From Liolophura sinensis (Eukaryota > Mollusca > Polyplacophora > Chitonida > Chitonidae): a DNA stretch of 64,000 nt. The DNA lies in contig NC_088298.1 in assembly GCF_032854445.1 (NCBI RefSeq), positions 14,435,504-14,499,503 on the forward strand. Reading direction: 5' to 3'. A program made the translations under genes and the position numbers. The notes under the pieces are model-generated. The model was not told the DNA's origin. It saw only the letters and a list, made by a program, of their open reading frames with translations, and did no database searches. Positions 56,911 through 64,000 of the stretch are shown here, in pieces; the stretch's first letter is position 1; each line of letters opens with the position of its first letter.

Positions 56911-58138
56911 TTTCTTCTGATCTGAAGCATTCGTTTTCAATCTATTAAAAAGTTACCAGTCCTAAAATTCTTCGTACGATTGGGACACGGTGTGAAGACA
57001 TGAATATGTCGGTTACAAGTTTCCGTCATAATAATTATAAGCGTCTACAGATAAGAGAAATAATAATTATGTTCTTCGCTTTTCGATTTTGATGCAGCTA
57101 GCTCTGTGGAACCACGCAGCTGTCTTTCATATATATTTTCCTAATAATATTAGTAAAATAATAAATAGATGGCTTCATATGAGAAACATGTACATGTATA
57201 ATGTTGGACGGTTTCTCCAGGAAACCTCCCAGTTTATGGGTGATAATGCGGCACGGTTTATCCAGCTGGTTTCAGGGCTTCTGTAGAACCCCCATGCAGT
57301 TAAACAATGATATAAAATTGGGAAGTGGCATGACTTTATCTGAGGGATACAGGCTGAATCGCGATCACTGACCCATCCCCATGTAATTGCGGATGGAAGT
57401 TCCATGTTGATCAGTGCGATAAAAGAGTCCCTATGTCGATCACCCTGGTCACATTTATTAACGTGCCTTTCAATCAATAGCACAAGGCTGTAACTTCGCC
57501 ACCAGTGATGATAATTTTCTGACGCAGACTGGCAAGCATGTGAACTGTGTGTCTATTGTTTTCATTGGTTCAGGATGGGGCAGACATGCTTGGTGCATCC
57601 GTTAAAGGGAAAACGTCAAATGCAGAGCTGATTTCCTGAAACTAGGCAATTAGAGGCTGATATCTTGATCATCAAGACATGTATTGAGGCAGGCAAATTT
57701 CACGCAGAGATCACTTGAGGAAAGGATGAGACGTGAGAAGAAAAATACAAGGATAAGAAAATTGCACCGCAATTATCATCCAATCAAACGCCTTGTTGAC
57801 ATAAAAAAAAAGCCTATAACTCACACATACAATTAGGGCATTGAAAAGAGGTGGCATACCCGTTGAACTGCATGTTGACTACAGGTTTGTTATCTTGTAA
57901 AGTTCAGCTAAAGAACCTGGCAGACTTTTGTTAGAAATATCCAGCTGATTTTCTGACAAATTTTACATGCTTATGGTGACATTTTGCAGGTTCACCATGT
58001 GTAGGCACATACATATTTATATTCATAGGTAGAAGACAGTTCAATGAAAAACATAGTGTAGGCAGAGAAGTTTCATTTTTTCAAGTGTGCGTACACTGTA
58101 TATATATTTCATTTGATGTTTCAAGTGATTGTGTCTTA
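56911..58138. other. Intron, unique sequence
   Basis: 57500-57780 is a complex stretch without repeat signature. The 102-codon minus-strand frame at 57175 has no recognisable domain. Confidence 0.4.
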
Positions 58139-58222
58139 GTGTAAAGACAAATTTGACACTTAGAATACAAATAAATCACATTGTGTAAAGACAAATTTGA
58201 CACTTAGAATTCAGTTAAATCA
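58139..58222. repeat. Tandem duplication of ~44 bp
   Basis: GTGTAAAGACAAATTTGACAC then TTAGAAT.CA..TAAATCACA occurs twice in direct succession. Confidence 0.93.
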
Positions 58223-61163
58223 CAGTATTCTGTATTTGACAAGCTCTTTCGCTTCCAATATAGTATAGTCCTGAGGATGACGTGAAACACTAACCAACTA
58301 AATAAGTAAATTCCAGTTTTGGTACATCACCTTTATCAGTACTCCTGCCTATAATGAATACATTGACTATCTACACAAAAAATTTCTTTACTTTTCTCTC
58401 AAAGTGCGTGATCATGCTTCCTTTAAATGTGTTAACACTTTTTCCGAACACACTTTTTTGTGTCAATATTTGAGGACTAGAAGCTTGTGTAGGTGGCTCG
58501 GCTGGGTGGATGTGTCAGCAGTGATATCTCATAGCTGGACAGGACTCTATAGGATATCAATAAATGACTTTAAGTCATCTTGTAGAACACAGCCATTAAT
58601 GGTATAACTGAGTGTTTGGTTACCCTTAATTCCAAAATCATTTTGACATATAACATGTTAGAAAACATTGTGCATGTAATCCAACAAGTCTGTTTTGGTC
58701 ATTCAGTGGTTGCCGTTATTGGCCTCTAATGCAGATCTAGCTGTTAATTAGATTGTCAACATTTCATTATGTGGATAACTGTATGTTTTGAAATATTAAG
58801 TTTCCATGACAACATGGAGACTTGATTATTTGAAATTATATAGAAATGTTGTCTTTCACTTTCGGTAATGTTTCCCTCGTGTTTGTATAATTACTTTCCT
58901 GATATATATGCCCTTTCAGGACTACAAGGTTGTTCTTTAATCAATTTTATGCACACATTCAGTACTCTTTTCAGTAAAAGGCTATTCCCTGAAAAAGTAG
59001 CCTGCTACCTGACAAAAGCCTGCTCTGTGTCCAAAGTACAAGTGTAGATAGTTACCTGCTCAAAATTTTAATGAAGTAGCATGTTGCAGGTAAAGCTGGC
59101 AGTTGTCTTCGGACAAACCCACTGTATATACACAGTCCCTCAATAAACTTTAATAGCATTGATTTTTCTGACAGTTTACGCTTAGCTCAGTCTTGTATCA
59201 TAAAAAATGATATTTTCTCTTAATTTAATTACCAAGTGATTTTATTATTATTATTATTATTATTTTGTTTTTTCTGCGGAAGCCATGATGTATCAAACAC
59301 CTTAAGGGCCTCCGCTCATACGCTGTAGTTGCAGAGATATATAGATTGCTGTGATGTTAACCCTTCTGTGATGGCGATGGGCTTGTGTACTATGGTTCTG
59401 GCTGGCTAGTCTATCAGCTCTGTACCCTAATGGCCTCGCCTCAATTAGCCAGCCAGCCTGGAGGTGACCACAGCCTGTAATTGTGTGCCAATGAGCTAGG
59501 CTTTATCAGTGTCCCTCACAACTGATGAACCCCCAGTCCCTAGCAGTTTCTCATGCCCAATTTATTTGCCCTGTGGTATTCCAGGGACTCTGTCAGTAAG
59601 GTGCTGGCTGTCCTGTGAAGCAGATACTGTTACACTTTATATCCTGGCTATCCACCCCAGACACCGTTTGTATGATGTTCACAAAGTACGAACGTTCACC
59701 AATTGATTTGGAGAAGTGAATGAAGCTCTTGTCTAAGCTAGCCTTAGACAAAAGTCCAGCTGTCTGTTGTTTGCCGAACCAAGCGTTCCCGAGGAAACTT
59801 GCTCCAGAATCCATTTCATTTCATCGTAGAAGATTGGCGAGGCAATATTAGTGTGTTCTCAGCATAATGCTGAAGCATATATTCAGGTATGATGTCAGTT
59901 GGAAGATTTCTCTGAACTTCTCTGAACTAGTGGTCAACACTATACTTATCCTAGTATGTGTGTGTGCTTAGACATGGTTGGATAAGGATTTGCACACCCA
60001 ATACCCCCCCCCCCCCCCTTTTCCCGAGACAAAACCACAGACTTTCCTTCTCGTGTTGTGCTTGCTTACCAGATATTTGCCAAGTAGTGTTACTAAGGAG
60101 ACTGATGCATCAAGGATTGAGCTTCGTATTTGCGAAGACATAAGTGAAGAATGCACAGGATGACATTGCTCAATGTCACAAACAGGTACGAGAATTTAGT
60201 GTATAGAAATAGACTGGGGATCATTGCCAAACTATCCATACTGTAATCAATACTTCTAGGACAACTCAAAGGTGTAATTTTCCCAATAATTTACCCAAAG
60301 TTATACCCCCTTTTTTCCCCCCCGTAGAGCAGAATTTTTTAATTCGGAGAGAAGTGAAGAACGTCTGTTCATTTTCAAACAAAAAATCAATTAATGTGGC
60401 ATTTTCTTTTCACATGTTGGTACAATAGCTCGTTGTGGATAAAAAGATTGATGACGGCTAGATGTCAGCAATGAATAGGAATACATGGTAAATTATCCCT
60501 TTTCATCTTTTTGAATTCAATAGAGCAATGTAAATGTTCCGAGGAGGAAAAAAGGTCTCTACATGCATGTGCAGTAGGTTACTTTATTTTAAACGTGGAA
60601 TATATATCCAGGTAATGAGATGGCATTAGGGGGTTTTAGATTACTTCAGTTTAATGTAGTAAAGTCATGTTATTGCAAAGTTGTACTAGAATTCTAAATA
60701 CCAAGAACTGAAATACAGTTGCTTTATTTTTTTTTTTTTTTTTGCTTGTGGACAAACTTGTATTATTTGCATGCATGGATGTGTGACTTAATTCAGTGTA
60801 TGTCTAGAAAAGTTCAAATTTAATAACTCAAATCAGATTGAGTACAACTGAAAGTCCAGTCAAACACATAAATATAAATACTTCGAATTACAAATAATGA
60901 GGTAAAGGTCAAGCCGAAGAAAAGAGTGTGCTCTTCCAATGAAATTGCTTCAATAATGGCATTGTGTATACCGATACATTTAGAGCTACCAGCAGAATTG
61001 AAAAAGATTAAATCTTTAAACTTTTGGTGATGAAAATTACATTTATCCAGTAGGTATTATTTTACATTTCAAACTTTGTAACAATTTTATTAAGATCAAC
61101 AGAACTCCTAGATTTGACATATTTAGTAACTTAGTCACACAAAAGAACACAAAAAAGGTCAAA
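58223..61163. other. Intron, mostly unique
   Basis: (ATT)n at 59243-59268, C-run at 60003-60018, poly-T at 60727-60743. The block 59270-59520 is complex and GC-richer than its surroundings (GCCTCGCCTCAATTAGCCAGCC, CCTGTAATTGTGTGCC), a possible conserved noncoding element. 58270-58310 (GACGTGAAACACTAACCAAC, TAAATAAGTAAAT) may be a SINE A tail. Confidence 0.4.
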
Positions 61164-61176
61164 TACAGTAGTTATA

Positions 61177-61434
61177 TTTATTTATTTCTTTATTTGATTT
61201 GTGTTTTACGCTGTACTCAAGAATATTTCACTTATACGACGGCGGCCAGCATTATGGAGGGAGGAAACCGGGCAGAGCCCAGGGGGGAAACCCACGACCA
61301 TCTGCAAGTTGCTGGGAGACCTTCCTATGTACGGCTAGAGTGGAAGCCAGCATGAGCTTGACTTATTCATTGCGAATTCATTGGTGAGAGACTCCTGGGT
61401 CAGCGCCCTAACCAACTGAGCCACCAAGGTCCCC
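61177..61434 (-). mobile_element. SINE family A, full length with 13-bp TSD
   Basis: Perfect duplication TACAGTAGTTATA at 61164-61176 and 61435-61447. Minus-strand head GGGACCTTGGTGGCTCAGTTGG (A box), the B-box region partly decayed (AATAAGTCAAGCTC), then GTGGGTTTCCCCCCTGGGC, GCTGGCCGCCGTCGTATAAG and a (AAATA)n tail. Confidence 0.95.
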
Positions 61435-61447
61435 TACAGTAGTTATA

Positions 61448-62261
61448 ATATGCGGACCAGATGAAATCCAGATGCTTTCCTGTTGAAGACCAGTATATGA
61501 TATTTAAGTAAAGTAGTCTTGTCAAGGTTTGTAAGACACAATTAACAGGCTGTATAAAGGCTTGTTCTGTTCTTACTTTCAACATCATACTTGCCTGTTG
61601 TTCTTTGTCCTCTTGACATTAGTTAGCCTAATATCAAACTAGTGGGTGAGAATGAGCATGGTGAATTCATTCAGGTGTCTTTGGCCATGCAGGCTTGGTA
61701 GTGTATTAGCTCTCAACTCTATAGCTGTCAAATAGACACCGCTTGGAACATTGAACATTTGAATACACTTCAGTGAAAGTATTGTTGAATGGTTTCAAAT
61801 CTCAATTGAGTCGTTAATTATGGCCTGATTTCTGAATTTCGAGTGGCCTAATGATAAAAATCATTTCCAGCTTGTGTTGCTTGTTAATAGTCTTGAGCTG
61901 AAGGAAGTCTAACGTCAAAATTAGAATCAATTCCCACCCACCTGCATACGGCAAATAATAGATATCCAAGAGGGCTTTTCTTTTTTTTCTTTTTTTTTTT
62001 TGCTTTATTTTGTTCATTTCAGCCATGGCAGAGATTATTTAGCGAATGAAGGCCAGTCTCCGCCAGTCATTATGCAGGTCGTTACAATCAATAAAGCCTT
62101 GGTACAGTGATTCATAGACTAATTAAGTTGACGGCGTGCGCTTCATGAACTCTGGGTTCATACTTTAGATCATACAGGCAGGTCACAATCCCACCACCAG
62201 CTAATTACAGGTAGCATGGAAAGATTTTAATTTACCCTATTTGCGATAAAACTTAAACTCC
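61448..62261. other. Intron, unique sequence
   Basis: T-rich run at 61979-62000. The 62030-62220 stretch is complex (GACTAATTAAGTTGACGGCG, CCAGCTAATTACAGG) and could be regulatory; not testable here. Confidence 0.4.
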
Positions 62262-62495
62262 CAAAAAGTGCATTTTGGAGTTTAATAAGGGACATGAAAT
62301 ATTACCTGATGTCAAAGATTATGTGAGATGTACATTTGTGAGTAGGATCTGTACATGTAGAGTATTCTACCTTTCAAACAAACGTCAAAGCACCTTTTAA
62401 ACAAACCTCAAAGCACCTTTTAAACAAATCTCAAAGCACCTTTCAAACAAACCTCAAAGCACCTTTCAAACAAACCTCAAAGCACCTTTCAAAGA
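62262..62495. repeat. Repeat R copy 2 with a 22-bp array
   Basis: 62262-62380 is related to 56545-56690 (AGTGCATTTTGGAG, GACATGAAATATTACCTGATG). From about 62370 a 22-bp unit, ACCTTTCAAACAAACCTCAAAGC-like, repeats about five and a half times. Confidence 0.75.
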
Positions 62496-62496
62496 G

Positions 62497-62712
62497 CAAT
62501 GGAACCTTTTTGTATGTTCACAGAGTGTTTATTCAAATATATTCTGAAGGCATTATTCTATGTAGACTGATAAAATTATACTTTTTGCAAAGCCCTGAAA
62601 TTGGCCAATTTATCACATGTAGTTTTGTCTCCAAAATGGGATTGTAAATGTGCATAGATTGCTCTGAAAGCTGCTCTTTCAAATGAGAAAAGGTTGAGGA
62701 ATTGGGATAGCT
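62497..62712 (+). mobile_element. MITE-1 copy, long form
   Basis: AACCTTTTTGTATGTTCAC, AGAGTGTTTATTCAAATATATTC, GTAGACTGATAAAATTATAC, AGCCCTGAAATTGGCCAATTT, GTTTTGTCTCCAAAATGG, GTGCATAGATTGCTCTGAAAGC, GAGAAAAGGTTGAGGAATTGGG. With the 16.7 kb copy it shows the full internal sequence. Confidence 0.85.
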
Positions 62713-62990
62713 TATAGTCGTGGCCAAATACAGTATACTGTCCTCTTGGTTTAGTTTTTCGCTATCTCTGTTGCCGCTTTTCATATTTTCATGTAGACAA
62801 ATTGCATTGATGTGTCTGTGCAATAATTTATACTTGATAATTTGACAATAATGCCATTTTGCCTCTATTTATTCTAAGAACATACATGTGCTGCATGACA
62901 GTGCTTTAGGTAAGCAAGCAATTTTGAATCCATATTTTTGGCCTGTTTGACGTAATAAAGTCTGTAGGGTTGAATGTAGAGTATAAGAAC

Positions 62991-63032
<42 letters not shown>

Positions 63033-64000
63033 CTGTTTAACATATTTACCAGTAATGTAATCATCAGTGTTTTTGAAGAGACATTTAGTAAATGTGTATG
63101 TTGTACATTGGGCCATAGAAGCTTTTGTTGCCCAACATGTATATAACCATCATTACAGTCAGAATCTGGCTGAAACCTTACAGGAACAAGTTGTGTCTTT
63201 GGTTCTCTCAGAAATCTCAGGGTATGAAATGCCAGTGTCAGATGTTAAGCCTGTGGATCTGTGTCTTTGATACCCGACACCAAGGTTTGTGATCGTCTTG
63301 GGTCATCGCCATAGCATTGAATGTCTTGATCATCTCTGCGCAGTGATCAAGTACTTGTTTGAGTCAGCCAGCAGAAAAACAAAACGATGTTCGTCAGCTT
63401 CAGACAGTTGGTGTTGTCGTGTTTGAAAGCGCTGGCCCCTCTAATGCCATTAACAGTAGTTGCTTAGGCCAGAAGCTTGTTTTTTCTTTTCTTGCTGCAG
63501 GATTCGGCAGTTTGGATTGGAGCTGGAGAAGCATGGTTGTTAACTACGCAATAAGGGACGCCGACAGGGTAAATAATTCAGAGGTCTCTATATGTGCACT
63601 GATGAAGTTAAAGGTCACTGGGGTAGAAAAAAAAATTGAAGAAAACAAAATGCAGTGTTAACCTGTAAGTGAACCAATTGATGTGTCTATTGATTCCTGA
63701 CCAGATCATTTTCAGTTTGCTGCGACAACAACAGTGATATGCACATATAGCATCTTACAATCACAGGCAGTTTGATAGTGGAATTTTGTCATGAAGCCCT
63801 TCCTGAATCTCTTTTTCACACAGTTTCTCAATTTTAGCACCTGTAAAAGAAGACAGTTGTAGTGATAACACTGATCGATTAGAAATTTGCAAAATACTCT
63901 CGAAACCAACAATGATGTTTTAACATACATGATTATAATTATTTAGATGCCATTTTTAGACTAGCATGCATTCACATATACATGTGTATAAAACTGAAAT
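62713..64000. other. Intron or 3' flank, unique
   Basis: (AT)n at 62994-63031. Frames at 63067-63270 and 63359-63661 are open for 67 and 100 codons. The second contains an acceptor-like TTGCTGCAG at 63493-63501 and a donor-like CAGG|GTAAAT at about 63568, giving FGSLDWSWRSMVVNYAIR, which I do not recognise. Not called as exons. Confidence 0.35.

Larger units (their letters stand above)
28651..64000 (+). other. FAM126: Hyccin intron downstream of exon B (at least 35 kb)
   Basis: Starts with GTAAGT and has no recognisable hyccin acceptor/exon to the window end. Whether the gene truly continues past 64 kb is inference; a missed short or diverged exon is possible. Its contents are listed individually. 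Confidence 0.6.

Noticed and set aside
63359-63661. 100-codon frame with acceptor- and donor-like sites
   Set aside because: Peptide not recognised and the donor is weak; not the expected EIVD...YHE hyccin segment. Left as an unannotated open frame.
1-64000. A multi-gene system or gene cluster
   Set aside because: Only hyccin exons and mobile-element remnants can be supported. The rest is intronic or repeat-derived.

Overview
This is a piece of an animal nuclear genome: AT-rich, split genes with GT/AG splice sites, many tRNA-derived SINEs and microsatellites, and no operons. The SINE types (a V-SINE-like family with an AAATA tail, and a second tRNA-SINE ending in TGAGTG/CACTCA simple repeats) are the kind I associate with molluscs and other lophotrochozoans. 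A mollusc is my best guess, from memory and not from a search.

The only protein-coding gene I can identify confidently is a hyccin (FAM126) homologue on the + strand. Two internal exons lie in the window (5574-5708 and 28606-28650). They join in frame and reproduce the conserved stretch containing PVCHQLFEFYRS and GVEAFLLGVYNL. The intron between them is about 22.9 kb and the next is at least 35 kb, so nearly everything else is intronic. I found neither the start of the protein nor any later hyccin exon. A 78-nt exon-like block at 322-399 is a weak candidate for an unidentified exon.

The introns are a mosaic of mobile DNA. About 20 SINE-A copies are present, five with clear target-site duplications. 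There are also six SINE-B loci, one of them split by two later SINE-A insertions; two decayed DIRS-type retrotransposon remnants with tyrosine recombinase sequence; a Harbinger-type MITE with a TTA target duplication and a fragment of a Myb/SANT-like gene; a dispersed ~160-225 bp MITE in six places; an 813-bp terminal-inverted-repeat element; a ~1.8 kb foldback element; CR1-like LINE tails; and tandem arrays with units of 22, 24, 44, 54, 86, 89 and 104 bp.

Region by region: 0-5.5 kb, degenerate repeats, SINEs and an RFX-like site; 5.6 kb, hyccin exon; 6-14 kb, SINEs and three tandem-repeat regions, two followed by the same ~200 bp module; 14-19 kb, mostly unique intron; 19-22 kb, DIRS remnant with nested MITEs; 22-28 kb, unique intron plus nested SINEs; 28.6 kb, second hyccin exon followed by a hairpin and a TIR element; 30-36 kb, sparse intron; 36-38 kb, second DIRS remnant; 39-44 kb, Harbinger MITE, LINE and foldback element; 45-54 kb, intron with tandem arrays; 54.0-54.4 kb, a possible internal promoter and first exon; 54.4-64 kb, intron with a few repeats. 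I saw no CRISPR, rRNA or free-standing tRNA gene, and nothing that looks like a multi-gene system.
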